Shown: positions 31,418-41,168, counted from the stretch's first letter. The stretch is 64,000 nt of DNA from Yersinia bercovieri ATCC 43970 (GCF_013282745.1 NZ_CP054044.1:744001-808000); one strand, 5' to 3'. Notes: generated from the sequence alone by a model not told the origin. Translations and numbers: made by a program.

Positions 31418-31817
31418 TTTTTTTCTGTGATTCCTTAGGTTCAATCTCCTTCCATGTATTGGCAAGGTTCGTTAATATTTCGCTGATGCTGGTGAGTTCT
31501 GAAGGTGAGTTGTGTAGATTGGCCTGAAGCAAAGTCCTTGACATATAATCATATAAGCGTTCAAGGTCCTGTGCGATATTCTGTCCTTTCTCATGATTCA
31601 ATGAGGCTCGCAATCCATTATCGATAATATTAATCGCTTTGGATATCATCTCCCCACGCTTTGCAATATTTCCATTTTCAAAATATATTTTTGCTCGTAG
31701 CACTGCATTAAGGGCACCATCCAACAGCATCGAAATTAACTGATGAGGTGACGCCCCCGCCAATTGGCTCTCCAGGCCAACTCGGGCGTAGGCTTTAATT
31801 CCCGGATTTGAATACAT
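31410..31817 (-). CDS. fliS: Flagellin chaperone FliS
   Basis: Binds the C-terminus of flagellin and prevents early polymerisation. The 135-residue four-helix protein has the motifs YARVGLESQLAGASPHQLIS, MLLDGAL and KAINIIDNGLRASL. Start at ATG 31817 (MYSNPGIKAYA), preceded by CGGAGA; a 15-codon upstream extension is not FliS-like. Confidence 0.94.
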   Translation of the reverse strand: MYSNPGIKAYARVGLESQLAGASPHQLISMLLDGALNAVLRAKIYFENGNIAKRGEMISKAINIIDNGLRASLNHEKGQNIAQDLERLYDYMSRTLLQANLHNSPSELTSISEILTNLANTWKEIEPKESQKKNG

Positions 31818-31877
31818 ATTTTCTCCGTAATAGATTGGCAGAAGACCTTCATCTCCTGCCAAATTAAGCTGAATAAC

Positions 31878-33332
31878 CTAGAGCGACGCCAAGATAGATC
31901 CTAGCTGGTTACTCAGGTTATTAAGTTTTGACATAGTGCTATCGAGATTCTGAAACTGCGCCCGGTAACGCTCCACCTGTGAGTCAATGAGCTTTTGGGT
32001 CTTTTCAATTTGGGTCGTCATCAATTTGACTTGCGAGTCAAGACTGGTCGTGGATGCCTTGATGACTCCATCAATCTTTTTATCTGTATCCCCAACATAG
32101 TTGGTAATCATCGAGTTCAGCGATGTTGCCAAGCCCTCATTATCGCCACGACCAATAAACATATTAGCGATACCATCGGGATTATTGGCGATGGCTTCAT
32201 CTAACTTGCCTTCATTCAGGGTCATTTGCCCGGTGGCAGCATCGATTTTGATCCCTAAATCAGCGAGTGAACCATAATCGTCTGACGAATCACCATAAAC
32301 ACCATTGACTGCAGAACGAAATTCACTCACCAGGCCACGCAAGGTGGAGTCACCCATCAGCGCACCATTCTGGCTATTCTGGGTAGCGACATCTGAGTCA
32401 GTTAAACCTGAGGTCTCGTTAGGCACATACTTGCTGGCTGCGCTCGTCAGATTGAGCAGGGCATTGTACTTCTCAACAAAGTCCTTGACGCCAGACTTGA
32501 TGGCTGACGAATCTCTCGTTAGCGTCAGCTGCTCTGATTTTCCCTCTTCCGATTCACTTTTCAGTACCAGTGTCACACCCGTAATGATGTCGGAGATGTT
32601 ATTTGTCGAGCGGGTATATTCACTGCCATCAACACTGAGTTTGGCATCTTGAGCCGCACTAACCGATGTCATGGCATCACCATTCGAAGTACCTTCCGGA
32701 TCATTACCGCCGTTTTGGGTGTTTAATATGCCACCCAATTGATCGTCACCCGTGACACTCACCGACATTTCGCCATCAGAACCGGTGTTTTTTGACGTCA
32801 GTACCAACTGATAGCCATCATCCGTGCGCTGCACTGAAGCAGTAACATCACTATCCTGCTTGTTAATAGCATCCTTGATTTGGTTCAGAGAGGTTTGATC
32901 ATCCTTCAGCTCAACGCTCGTTGTGTTACCATTTCCTGTGGTAATGGTAATAGTCCGAGTACCTCCAGCTTGATCACCCAGCCGGTCATCAGCGCTCTGA
33001 AACCCTTCGGTCCTGAGTTTGTGTGCCGTTGCCAGCTGATTAATCGTCACCACATGACTATCTGCATTGGCATCAGATGTTGCTGTTGCAGTAAAGGCCT
33101 TATTTGAACTGACAGTTAAAGTGTTAAATGCATCGCCAGTCAGTTTTTTAACGCTACTTTGCAATGCAGACAGTGAGCTGGAGATTTGTCCCCAGGCAGA
33201 AATTTTTGACTTATAACTGGTTTGCAGACGGGTATAGGGTGCCAGACGTGTCTGCTCCCCCGCCCTGATCTGTTCGAGCATGCTCGCAGTGTCTATGCCA
33301 GAGCCGATACCCAATGATGATAAAGTTGCCAT
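31878..33332 (-). CDS. fliD: Flagellar filament cap protein FliD
   Basis: Forms the cap that folds flagellin at the filament tip. The 484 residues begin MATLSSLGIGSGIDTASMLE, the conserved start, and end in a coiled-coil region (RYRAQFQNLDSTMSKLNNLS). The middle is variable, as expected for a surface protein. Preceded by AGGAGA and by a strong sigma-28 promoter; transcribed divergently from fliC. Confidence 0.96.
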   Translation of the reverse strand: MATLSSLGIGSGIDTASMLEQIRAGEQTRLAPYTRLQTSYKSKISAWGQISSSLSALQSSVKKLTGDAFNTLTVSSNKAFTATATSDANADSHVVTINQLATAHKLRTEGFQSADDRLGDQAGGTRTITITTGNGNTTSVELKDDQTSLNQIKDAINKQDSDVTASVQRTDDGYQLVLTSKNTGSDGEMSVSVTGDDQLGGILNTQNGGNDPEGTSNGDAMTSVSAAQDAKLSVDGSEYTRSTNNISDIITGVTLVLKSESEEGKSEQLTLTRDSSAIKSGVKDFVEKYNALLNLTSAASKYVPNETSGLTDSDVATQNSQNGALMGDSTLRGLVSEFRSAVNGVYGDSSDDYGSLADLGIKIDAATGQMTLNEGKLDEAIANNPDGIANMFIGRGDNEGLATSLNSMITNYVGDTDKKIDGVIKASTTSLDSQVKLMTTQIEKTQKLIDSQVERYRAQFQNLDSTMSKLNNLSNQLGSILASL

Positions 33333-33383
33333 TAAATTCTCCTATATAGAATTTATCTTATTTTATTTGCACTTCTCTATTAG

Positions 33384-33410
33384 CTATCGGTTTTAATCCG
33401 ATAAAGTTTA
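33384..33410 (-). promoter_or_regulatory. Sigma-28 (FliA) promoter of fliDST
   Basis: TAAACTTT, 11 bases, then ACCGATAG. The FliA consensus is TAAAGTTT-N11-GCCGATAA. It ends 52 bases before the fliD start codon. Confidence 0.8.
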
Positions 33411-33662
33411 ATTTTTTGTCACTAACTCATCAACCCAATATCCGTAAAAAAACACGCTCACGCTCTTTTCAACAAATAGATTTAGATATTTAGTCAATTG
33501 CGTTTCACCATCAATAGGCTAACCGTCAAATTACCGCCATTAGTGTAGGCATTTATGCAATTTGGCTATTTTGACCGTCAAATTAATAAATTAGCGTATA
33601 AAGAGAAACAACTCCACTTCATATTAAATTCAAAAAAAAACGAAAAAATTTGCCACAAGGCA
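33411..33662. other. Central part of the fliD-fliC divergent region
   Basis: The gap between fliD and fliC is 437 bases, AT-rich and gene-free. It carries one sigma-28 promoter for each gene at its two sides. I see no further recognisable site in the middle. Confidence 0.5.
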
Positions 33663-33689
33663 TTTAGATGTTTTTTTTAATGCCGATAT
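33663..33689 (+). promoter_or_regulatory. Sigma-28 (FliA) promoter of fliC
   Basis: TTTAGATG, 11 bases (mostly T), then GCCGATAT. The -10 box is seven of eight to consensus; the -35 box is weaker but resembles TTTAGTTT at flgK and flgM. It ends 80 bases before the fliC ATG. Confidence 0.65.
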
Positions 33690-33769
33690 ATTTAACATGC
33701 GAACGAAACACGCATAGTTATATTGCAAAAGTATTGCAGTGTTAATCTATAAATATATGAGGCAATTTC

Positions 33770-34912
33770 ATGGCACAAGTCATTAACACCAACTCACTGA
33801 GCTTGGTAGCACAAAATAACTTAAATAAATCTCAGTCTTCACTGGGTACCGCAATTGAGCGTCTCTCTTCAGGTCTACGTATTAACAGCGCGAAAGATGA
33901 TGCTGCGGGTCAGGCGATCAGCAACCGCTTCACAGCGAGCATCAACGGTCTAAGCCAGGCTTCACGTAACGCCAATGATGGTATTTCTCTTGCGCAGACC
34001 ACTGAAGGTGCCCTGAATGAGGTGAACGATAACCTGCAAAATATCCGTCGACTGACCTTACAGGCGCAGAATGGCACCAACTCCGATTCTGACCGTCAGT
34101 CAATTCAGGATGAAATCGATGCACGTCTGGCAGAAATCAACCGTATCTCTGAACAGACTGAATTCAACGGTGTAAAAGTACTGAGTAAAGACCAGTCACT
34201 AAGCATTCAGGTGGGTTCCAACGATGGCCAGACCATTAGTATTGACCTGAGCAAGATGGACGCAACCACACTGAATATGGCTGATTTTAACGTAGCCTCC
34301 TCAGAGAGCAGCGTTGAAGGTTTTACCATCAAACAAGTGTCTGCAGGCATGACGTTAGAGGGCAAGGATGGTACTGATGATGTCTCAGTGACCTTAACCG
34401 CTACTGACATTGCAGCTATGGAGGAGGAAGCATTCGGGGTTGGCGGCTCAGGCACAGTCCATATGATTACAGATGATACGACTGGCGATATCAGCTTTGT
34501 TGCCATCGGTCAAAAGAGTGATGGTACAGAAGTTAGCATTAACTTAGACACTACATTTAATTTTACTGATACAGAAGTAACATTTGCAGCGGGCACGGCA
34601 GCAAGTGATACTGATCTGGAGATGATAGCTGGCGGAACAAGCACCCAGTTAGCTACGATTGATGAAGCATTATCGATGGTTGATGGACTACGTTCTAGCC
34701 TGGGTGCTTCCCAGAACCGTTTTGCTTCTGTTATCAGTAACCTGAACAGCACTGTCAATAACTTACAGGATGCGCGTTCACGTATCCTGGATGCCGACTT
34801 CGCGTCTGAAGTATCTGAAATGAGCCGTGCGAATATTCTGCAATCAGCGGGTATCAGTGTACTGGCCCAGGCAAACCAGGTACCTCAGAACGTACTGTCC
34901 CTGCTGCGCTAA
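33770..34912 (+). CDS. fliC: Flagellin
   Basis: Filament subunit. The 380 residues have the conserved D0/D1 ends: [20 protein letters not shown] and [18 protein letters not shown] at the N-terminus, and [20 protein letters not shown] at the C-terminus. The central variable domain is short (about residues 175-285) and acidic, so the filament surface is smaller than in E. coli FliC (about 500). Own sigma-28 promoter and terminator, so it is monocistronic. Confidence 0.97.
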   Translation: MAQVINTNSLSLVAQNNLNKSQSSLGTAIERLSSGLRINSAKDDAAGQAISNRFTASINGLSQASRNANDGISLAQTTEGALNEVNDNLQNIRRLTLQAQNGTNSDSDRQSIQDEIDARLAEINRISEQTEFNGVKVLSKDQSLSIQVGSNDGQTISIDLSKMDATTLNMADFNVASSESSVEGFTIKQVSAGMTLEGKDGTDDVSVTLTATDIAAMEEEAFGVGGSGTVHMITDDTTGDISFVAIGQKSDGTEVSINLDTTFNFTDTEVTFAAGTAASDTDLEMIAGGTSTQLATIDEALSMVDGLRSSLGASQNRFASVISNLNSTVNNLQDARSRILDADFASEVSEMSRANILQSAGISVLAQANQVPQNVLSLLR

Positions 34913-34939
34913 TTACTCTTAATACCCTCTTAGCCCCTA

Positions 34940-34970
34940 AACCCAGCCCTCATCGGCTGGGTTTTTATTT
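34940..34970 (+). terminator. fliC rho-independent terminator
   Basis: Stem AACCCAGCC/GGCTGGGTT with a six-base loop, then TTTATTT. It lies 28 bases after the fliC stop codon. Confidence 0.9.
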
Positions 34971-35269
34971 AGAATAATATCCTCCCATAACTTATTAGTG
35001 TAACAGTCTATTTTCTGACTCTCTTTTATTAAAAAGCAGCATGACAAACGTCAATGAATATTTAATGAAGGTACATTATGATTTAATTGGCTATTTAGCC
35101 AGAGGACAAACACACCCACATAAATAAAAATTCAAAAGCAGTAACATATAAACCTCATCAACATTATTAGGATAACCACCGCTGACTGAATACCACAACA
35201 GATATGAGATGACTTGGTGAGTAACATGCCAGGAAAACAGCGATATCTTTACACTAAAAAGGATACACC
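34971..35269. other. Gap between fliC terminator and the following small ORF
   Basis: About 300 AT-rich bases without a gene. It should contain the promoter of the small ORF at 35270, but no clear sigma-28 or sigma-70 box was found by eye. Confidence 0.4.
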
Positions 35270-35497
35270 ATGAAAAACATGACTGACGAGAGAGAAATAT
35301 TGCTTAATGATGTAATGAATAAGATAAAGATAGATATCGAAAGTATTGTCAACCAATACACAGGAGAAGATCCCCGCATCGAGTTAATTTTAGATAATGA
35401 GTGTGCGGCATTTCAATTCTTACTTGAAAATGAGATTGAAGTAAAAGTAACACTCTCACGGACATTGAGTATTCTCCTGCAACCCCAAAAACAGTGA
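35270..35497 (+). CDS. Small acidic protein of unknown function next to flagellin
   Basis: A 75-residue frame with a good ribosome binding site (AAAAGGATACACC before ATG). It begins MKNMTDEREILLNDVMNKIK and is acidic, without signal peptide or membrane helix. The pattern suggests an N-terminal helix followed by beta strands (RIELIL, EVKVTLSRTLSILL). I recognise no family; it is not FlaG, FliS or FliT. It stands alone between fliC and mcp2 on the plus strand. A flagellar role is only suggested by location. Confidence 0.55.
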   Translation: MKNMTDEREILLNDVMNKIKIDIESIVNQYTGEDPRIELILDNECAAFQFLLENEIEVKVTLSRTLSILLQPQKQ

Positions 35498-35651
35498 ATC
35501 CATAAACCGTCCATTCATTATACTTTATAGCCCGTTTTAGCATATAAATGTCGCGTAGCCTGTCAATAACTGGGCAATTCCATAATATTAGTGCAGGTAT
35601 TTTACTGTGCTATTGCAGAAATAGGTAGAACAACGGGCGGGAAGAACCTAT

Positions 35652-35750
35652 ATGAAATCATCGCTTAATCAGATTGAATCGACAGAGGCCAATCCACATC
35701 AATCAATAAGCAAAAAATCTAATGTCGGTAATAGCAGAAGAGGGAAATGA
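35652..35750 (+). CDS. Possible 32-residue basic peptide
   Basis: ATG 35652 is preceded by GGGAAG at seven bases. The frame reads MKSSLNQIESTEANPHQSIS and ends in basic KKSNVGNSRRGK. It has no known relatives that I recognise and may be chance. The rest of the 369-base gap (35498-35866) shows only the mcp2 terminator. Confidence 0.22.
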   Translation: MKSSLNQIESTEANPHQSISKKSNVGNSRRGK

Positions 35751-35812
35751 GATTAACTAATGCAGAACATCAACATGATGTCGTGTTAATGCAGAGAATC
35801 GGGCAAATTGGC

Positions 35813-35846
35813 ATAATAAAAAAGCGGCAGAATATATCCTGCCGCT
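35813..35846 (-). terminator. mcp2 rho-independent terminator
   Basis: Perfect 8-base stem AGCGGCAG/CTGCCGCT with an eight-base loop. On the minus strand it is followed by a T run (CCGCTTTTTTATTATG). It lies about 20 bases past the mcp2 stop codon. Confidence 0.9.
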
Positions 35847-35866
35847 GGGACTATCGGATTAATTTA

Positions 35867-37387
35867 TTAGCGGGATAATTCTGCTTCATTAAGTTGAAAA
35901 ACTGACACCATCTCTTCCATTACCATGGTCTGTTCATTCATCAATGCGGTAATGGTCGCAGACTCTTCAACCAAGGCCGAGTTCTGCTGAGTCACCACAT
36001 CCATTTCATTAATAGCGACGGCTACCTGGCGAATACCCATGCTCTGCTCCTCAGATGCTTGGGTAATATCTTGCATAATACCACTCACTTTACTGACCAT
36101 GGCAACAATCTCAGTCATGGTATTTTTAGCGCTGTCTACTCGCTTGCTCCCGGTCTGAGTATCATGAACAGAGTGCTCAATCAGACCACGAATCTCTTTA
36201 GCGGCATCTGCACTTCTCTGTGCCAAATTACGAACTTCAGTTGCGACTACAGCAAAACCTCGGCCCTGCTCACCGGCACGGGCTGCTTCAACCGCAGCAT
36301 TAAGCGCCAGAATATTAGTTTGACCAGCAATACCGTCGATCACCTTAATAATATTGGAAATCTGGCTGGCATGATTGGCAATAGTATCCATCGAGTGAAC
36401 GACATCGACCATAATCAATGAGCCACTATCCGCCATGTCTTTAGTGTCCATGGCCAGCTTATTCGCTTCATGGGCATGGGTAGTATTATTCTCAACGGTG
36501 GTCTTGATTTGCTCCATACTGGCTGCTGTTTCTTGCAAGGCACTTGCCTGCTCTTCAGTACGCGAAGATAAATCATTATTCCCCTCAGCGATCTCCACTG
36601 AGTTATTTTTGATATTAGTTGCCGCCTCTTTGACTCCTGATATTATTTCAGCCAAAGATTTTCGCATAAGCTCAATATTGACAAACAGTTTACCAATCTC
36701 ATTACTGCCATATTGCGGCACTTTTTTGGCAAGCTGTCCTTTGCTTATTTCAGAGAAAATAGTTGATGCTTCAGCCAAACGATCAAGTACATTTCGAGTG
36801 ATATAACGGAACAGTGATAAATACAGCAAGATAAATAGCCCGGAAATGATTACCAACGAGACAATCAGCGCACGGTGCAATAACTCGGTTTTATTCTCGT
36901 AAGAGGAGATAAGATCCGCAGATATTTTTAAATATTCTTGGTTTAAACCTTCAAGCTGATGCATAAGAGCATCAGATTCATTGATGATCTGAGCACTCTG
37001 ATGTAAGTTATCCAGAGAGCGCATGTAATTGTCCAGAAGTTTAACAAATACAGCACCGGCACGCTCAGATAACTCCTGATTATAAGTTGATGTTTTTGGT
37101 TCGCGGATCCATTGTTCAACAATACTCCGCACCTCTTTATTATGATTACGTATGGCGTTAACTCTTGCTGGATCAATAGGCTGATTCGACATCGCAGCCA
37201 TTGTAAGAGAGGCAAGTTCACCACGAACTGTTCTCAATTTATATTGAGCCTGTTGCACCAAATTTACTCGGGTATGTAGACTGACCGTATCTGAAAAATT
37301 ATCACGGGCATCACTAGACATTTTTAGGCTGAGACCAGCCAGAAAAATAAAAAATAGCACAATCATGCCAAGATAAAATCTCATCAT
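35867..37387 (-). CDS. Methyl-accepting chemotaxis protein (mcp2)
   Basis: Chemoreceptor of 506 residues from ATG 37387 (MMRFYLGMIVLFFIFLAG). TM1 is at about 3-20, then a four-helix periplasmic domain, TM2 near 185-205, HAMP, and a signalling hairpin with [19 protein letters not shown]. An upstream in-frame ATG at 37465 would add 26 hydrophobic residues and lies inside a 27-base palindrome, so the shorter start is preferred without certainty. It ends NEAELSR, with no xWETF tether. It lies after cheW in the same direction and ends in a strong terminator. Ligand unknown. Confidence 0.9.
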   Translation of the reverse strand: MMRFYLGMIVLFFIFLAGLSLKMSSDARDNFSDTVSLHTRVNLVQQAQYKLRTVRGELASLTMAAMSNQPIDPARVNAIRNHNKEVRSIVEQWIREPKTSTYNQELSERAGAVFVKLLDNYMRSLDNLHQSAQIINESDALMHQLEGLNQEYLKISADLISSYENKTELLHRALIVSLVIISGLFILLYLSLFRYITRNVLDRLAEASTIFSEISKGQLAKKVPQYGSNEIGKLFVNIELMRKSLAEIISGVKEAATNIKNNSVEIAEGNNDLSSRTEEQASALQETAASMEQIKTTVENNTTHAHEANKLAMDTKDMADSGSLIMVDVVHSMDTIANHASQISNIIKVIDGIAGQTNILALNAAVEAARAGEQGRGFAVVATEVRNLAQRSADAAKEIRGLIEHSVHDTQTGSKRVDSAKNTMTEIVAMVSKVSGIMQDITQASEEQSMGIRQVAVAINEMDVVTQQNSALVEESATITALMNEQTMVMEEMVSVFQLNEAELSR

Positions 37388-37458
37388 CTTTTTAACACTA
37401 ACAATATATAACAAAATAACCACCCTTATCACTTTTATAATTATTGCTGTTAATAAAA

Positions 37459-37485
37459 CAAACATAAGTGATTAACTTATGTTTG
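37459..37485. promoter_or_regulatory. 27-base interrupted palindrome at the 5' side of mcp2
   Basis: Perfect 11-base arms CAAACATAAGT/ACTTATGTTTG around GATTA. It covers the first possible mcp2 start codon (37465). It could be an operator for a dimeric regulator or a translation-blocking hairpin. Confidence 0.5.
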
Positions 37486-37503
37486 CCAAATACCGCATAG
37501 AAG

Positions 37504-37529
37504 TATCATGGATACAGAGTCCCATGATA
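37504..37529. promoter_or_regulatory. Second inverted repeat between cheW and mcp2
   Basis: Perfect 8-base arms TATCATGG/CCATGATA with a ten-base spacer, 19 bases from the 27-base palindrome. Together they make this 160-base gap unusually rich in symmetry. Function unknown. Confidence 0.35.
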
Positions 37530-37627
37530 AGAATGCGATAAGCATTAAGATAATAAACAGAGTATTCTAGCCTGCTATATTATTATAGAGGCTTATTTTT
37601 CCAAAAATAAAGAGTAGGACAGTCGTA

Positions 37628-38134
37628 TTATTCGTGGATAGTTTCAGTGATTTGATCGACAAGATCCATTTCCTCACTGTTGAGCAGTTTCTCAATATCA
37701 ACCAGAATAAGCATACGCTCGTTAACTGTGCCTAACCCCAATAAATACTCAGTGGAGAGTGTTACAGAGAAGTCAGGAGCAGGCCTAATTTGTTCATCGG
37801 TTAATGCGAGTACATCTGAAACACCATCAACTACAATACCGACAATACGGCTGGTCAAATTTAGTACAATGATAACGGTGTTTTCATCGATCTCTGCAGA
37901 ATGCAGTTGGAATTTAACTCTGAGATCAATGATAGGTACGATGACACCACGAAGATTAGTTACGCCAGTAATAAAATCTGGGGTGTTCGCAATACGCGTG
38001 ACACGATCATAGCTACGGATTTCCTGAACTTTCAGGATTTCAATACCATACTCCTCCTTACCTAACGTGAATACCAGATATTCCTGGCCGGAATTTTGTT
38101 CACCCATTCGTTTTTCTGTTCCAGATAAGTTCAT
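37628..38134 (-). CDS. cheW: Chemotaxis coupling protein CheW
   Basis: Adaptor joining chemoreceptors to CheA. The 168 residues form the SH3-like CheW fold, with [20 protein letters not shown], then [16 protein letters not shown] and [11 protein letters not shown]. Length matches E. coli CheW (167). Last gene of the motABcheAW order, 27 bases after cheA. Confidence 0.97.
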   Translation of the reverse strand: MNLSGTEKRMGEQNSGQEYLVFTLGKEEYGIEILKVQEIRSYDRVTRIANTPDFITGVTNLRGVIVPIIDLRVKFQLHSAEIDENTVIIVLNLTSRIVGIVVDGVSDVLALTDEQIRPAPDFSVTLSTEYLLGLGTVNERMLILVDIEKLLNSEEMDLVDQITETIHE

Positions 38135-38161
38135 TGAATTACCTCATTCAATCGATTCAAG

Positions 38162-40192
38162 TTAATTTTGTTTTTCAGCCACTGTTTTATCTTTACAAAG
38201 CGTGACCAAGGCGGCGACGTCCAAAATTAATGCGACACTGCCATCACCCAATATGGTCGCTGCCGATATACCTGGCACTTTACGGTAATTAAGCTCTAGG
38301 TTTTTGACCACCACTTGATGTTGGCCAATTAGCTGATCGACAAGCAGTGCATAACGGCAACCTGCACTTTGCAAAATAACGGCAATTCCTTCATTGGCCA
38401 GTGTTGAATCGCTGACGATATCGAATATCTGATGTAGTTCGACCAGAGGCATATATTCACCCCGGACCTGTAGCATCAATTCATTACCCGCCATTCGATA
38501 CAGTGCATTTTCAGACGGCTTGAGCGATTCCATTACTGTTCCCAGCGGCAAAACATAAATCTCATTGCCCACTCGTACTGACATACCATCTAATATTGCC
38601 AACGTCAGCGGTAAAATAATTCGAATGGTCGTGCCTTTATTCTCAACTGAATGGATTTCGACATGGCCGCCCATTGCCATAATATTTCTGCGCACCACAT
38701 CCATGCCAACACCACGGCCTGAAACATCCGTGACCTTTTCTGCTGTCGAGAAACCGGCAGCAAAAATGAGCATCCAAATCTCTTCGTCACTCCAGTTTTC
38801 GTTAATCACCATCCCTTGCGAACGTGCACGGGCGAGGATTTTGTCACGATTCAGGCCAGCCCCGTCATCGATCACTTCGATCACAATGCTGCCACCGTGA
38901 TGTTCTGCTGAAAGGGTGAGATTGCCTTTAGTCGGTTTTCCTTTCTCTCGACGGATCTCCGTTGACTCAATACCATGATCCAGGCTGTTGCGCACCAAGT
39001 GAGTCAGCGGGTCAATAATCCGTTCAATCAAGCTCTTATCCAGCTCGGCAGAACCGCCTTTTAAGGTTAATTCAACCTCTTTATTCAGTTTACCGCCCAG
39101 ATCATGCACCAGACGCGGGAAGCGACTGAACACATACTCCATAGGCATCATCCGGATGGACATCACGGATTGCTGCAAATCCCGTGCATTGCGCTCCATC
39201 TGACCAATGCTGCTGATCAATGAGTCATGCAAGGCGGGATCCAGTGATGCTGAAAGCTGTGACAGCATGGCCTGAGTAATGATCAGTTCGCCGACCTGGT
39301 TAATGATTTGGTCGACTTTCTCCACCGCGACTCGAAGGCTGCTTGATTCAGACGCCGGGGCTTTTGATGCTGCTTTTGGTCTTGGTGGTGTGACCGCTGC
39401 GGGATTTTCACTCGGGGTCGCGGCAGCTTCTTTAGGAGGCTGGCTTGCGGAGATAGTAGGTGTCGCACCTTCCGCATCCGCCGTCATCGGCTCGCTCTGT
39501 TCAGTATGATCTTCTGCCGCCGGTTCAGTTGCCGTGATAACAATCTGCTCAGGTTCAAGAATGAAACACAACACCGCGAGTATATCGTCAGCTGATGTCG
39601 TAGTTTGCAAATGTACCTGCAACCCATTGGCCTGCGGTTGTATGCTGATCACCTCACCCAGGTTTGCCAACTCTTCTTGCAACACCACTTTATCGCTTTC
39701 AGAAATATCACTGAGTGAAACGGTCAATAGATTAAAAGCGAAATTCGGTTCAGCTATCCGTGCTATTTTTTGCTCGGGCTGTACAACCACGGAGGTACTA
39801 CTATTCTTCTCTTCCAGCGCTATTAGTCGTAGGGCATTACAAATATATTCGAAACTTTCTTGGTTAGGTTCCTGTGAGGATTTATACGCATCAAGTTGAT
39901 CTTGCATAATGTCTTTGCTCTCCAGAAACAAATTAATGATGTTACTGTTTAACCGCAGTTCCCCACGTCGGGCATCATCCAACAAGTTTTCCAGTATGTG
40001 CGTTGTTTCTTGCAACACCGTAAAACCAAAGGTACCTGCTCCCCCTTTTATTGAGTGGGCAGCGCGAAATATCGCGTTTAGCATTTCCTTATCTGGCGAA
40101 ATGAAATCTAGCTCCAGAAGATGCCTTTCCATATCAGCCAATAATTCATCAGCTTCATCAAAAAAGGTTTGGTAAAAATCACTCACGTCCAT
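38162..40192 (-). CDS. cheA: Chemotaxis histidine kinase CheA
   Basis: Autophosphorylating kinase that feeds CheY and CheB. The 676 residues in order: P1 (phospho-His in AAHSIKGGAGTFGF, about residue 46), P2, and an Ala/Pro/Glu-rich linker near 235-285. P3 dimerisation follows, then P4 kinase (RNSLDHGIE N box, DDGAGL G1, GRGVGMDVV G2) and P5 CheW-like. ATG 40192 (MDVSDFYQTFFDEADEL) is chosen over an in-frame TTG nine bases earlier. It overlaps the motB end by 14 bases. Confidence 0.97.
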   Translation of the reverse strand: MDVSDFYQTFFDEADELLADMERHLLELDFISPDKEMLNAIFRAAHSIKGGAGTFGFTVLQETTHILENLLDDARRGELRLNSNIINLFLESKDIMQDQLDAYKSSQEPNQESFEYICNALRLIALEEKNSSTSVVVQPEQKIARIAEPNFAFNLLTVSLSDISESDKVVLQEELANLGEVISIQPQANGLQVHLQTTTSADDILAVLCFILEPEQIVITATEPAAEDHTEQSEPMTADAEGATPTISASQPPKEAAATPSENPAAVTPPRPKAASKAPASESSSLRVAVEKVDQIINQVGELIITQAMLSQLSASLDPALHDSLISSIGQMERNARDLQQSVMSIRMMPMEYVFSRFPRLVHDLGGKLNKEVELTLKGGSAELDKSLIERIIDPLTHLVRNSLDHGIESTEIRREKGKPTKGNLTLSAEHHGGSIVIEVIDDGAGLNRDKILARARSQGMVINENWSDEEIWMLIFAAGFSTAEKVTDVSGRGVGMDVVRRNIMAMGGHVEIHSVENKGTTIRIILPLTLAILDGMSVRVGNEIYVLPLGTVMESLKPSENALYRMAGNELMLQVRGEYMPLVELHQIFDIVSDSTLANEGIAVILQSAGCRYALLVDQLIGQHQVVVKNLELNYRKVPGISAATILGDGSVALILDVAALVTLCKDKTVAEKQN

Positions 40193-41168
40193 CTTGTTCA
40201 ACCTTTTCCTGTGTAGAATTAGTCTGAACAGAGTCTGTTTCGACTGCGATTTCCGCTGTTTTTTCGCGAGTCGACATCATTTTCAGTTCAGTTATTATTT
40301 TCTCACTCCCTTGATTATCTGAAACACTCTGTAAAACGGTATCCTCTTCCAGAATGTCTTTTTCCTTATTCTTGCTCAGTACTAAAATACTGATGCGCCT
40401 GTTGATAGGATCATCCGGCCTAACATTTTCCAGATTCATCATGTTTGCCGTGCCTATCACACGCAGAAATTTATTTTCAGCCAATCCACCGGCAACCAGA
40501 GTTTGTCGTGATGCATTGGCCCGATCAGCCGAAAGCTCCCAATTGCTGTATCCCACTTCTCCGCGAGCATAGGGCAATGAGTCCGTGTGACCTGTCAGGC
40601 TGATTTTGTTTGGCAGGTCGTTCAGCACCGGAACCAATGCCTGGAGGATCCCACGCATATAAGGTTCTAACTCTTTGCTGCCGACCTTGAACATTGGGCG
40701 CTCTTGACTATCAATGACCTGGATAAGTAATCCATCCTCGGTCAGGGAAAGTCTAAGATTCGATTTATAATTACTCAGACGTGGATCATTCTTAATGAGG
40801 TCTTTAAGTTTTTGGTGCGCACGCTGTAAATTCAGCGATTGCTTGCGCTCATCCAGTTTGTTCAGTGTCTGCCGGAATACTTCCCCCTCTTGTTTCGCAA
40901 AATCATCGCCACCACCAGGAATAGGGCTGTCACTCAGACTGACTCTCTCCCCTTGTGCCATCCCCAGCTTGAGCGGTGTTTTGAAATAATCCGCAATTTG
41001 CTCACGTTGTAAGGGAGTCGAGGACGACAGCAGCCACATCACCAAAAAAAAAGCCATCATGGCTGTCATAAAATCCGCATAAGCTATTTTCCATGAACCA
41101 CCATGGTGCTCAGCTTTATGCCGTTTGCGTTTGCGAACAATAATGACGGGTTGTACAGATTTGTTCAT
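40179..41168 (-). CDS. motB: Flagellar stator protein MotB
   Basis: Peptidoglycan-anchored half of the proton-driven stator. The 329 residues have a basic N-terminus, a single membrane helix with the essential proton-binding D32 (AYADFMTAMMAFFLVMWL), a plug/linker, and a C-terminal OmpA-like domain (LTGHTDSLPYA, NWELSADRAN). A hydrophilic tail follows the OmpA domain, longer than in E. coli MotB (308). The start overlaps motA by four bases. Confidence 0.97.
   Translation of the reverse strand: MNKSVQPVIIVRKRKRHKAEHHGGSWKIAYADFMTAMMAFFLVMWLLSSSTPLQREQIADYFKTPLKLGMAQGERVSLSDSPIPGGGDDFAKQEGEVFRQTLNKLDERKQSLNLQRAHQKLKDLIKNDPRLSNYKSNLRLSLTEDGLLIQVIDSQERPMFKVGSKELEPYMRGILQALVPVLNDLPNKISLTGHTDSLPYARGEVGYSNWELSADRANASRQTLVAGGLAENKFLRVIGTANMMNLENVRPDDPINRRISILVLSKNKEKDILEEDTVLQSVSDNQGSEKIITELKMMSTREKTAEIAVETDSVQTNSTQEKVEQDGRE

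Noticed and set aside
35270..35497. Small ORF after fliC considered as FlaG or FliS-like chaperone
   Set aside because: Sequence pattern fits neither; fliS and fliT are already present downstream of fliD.
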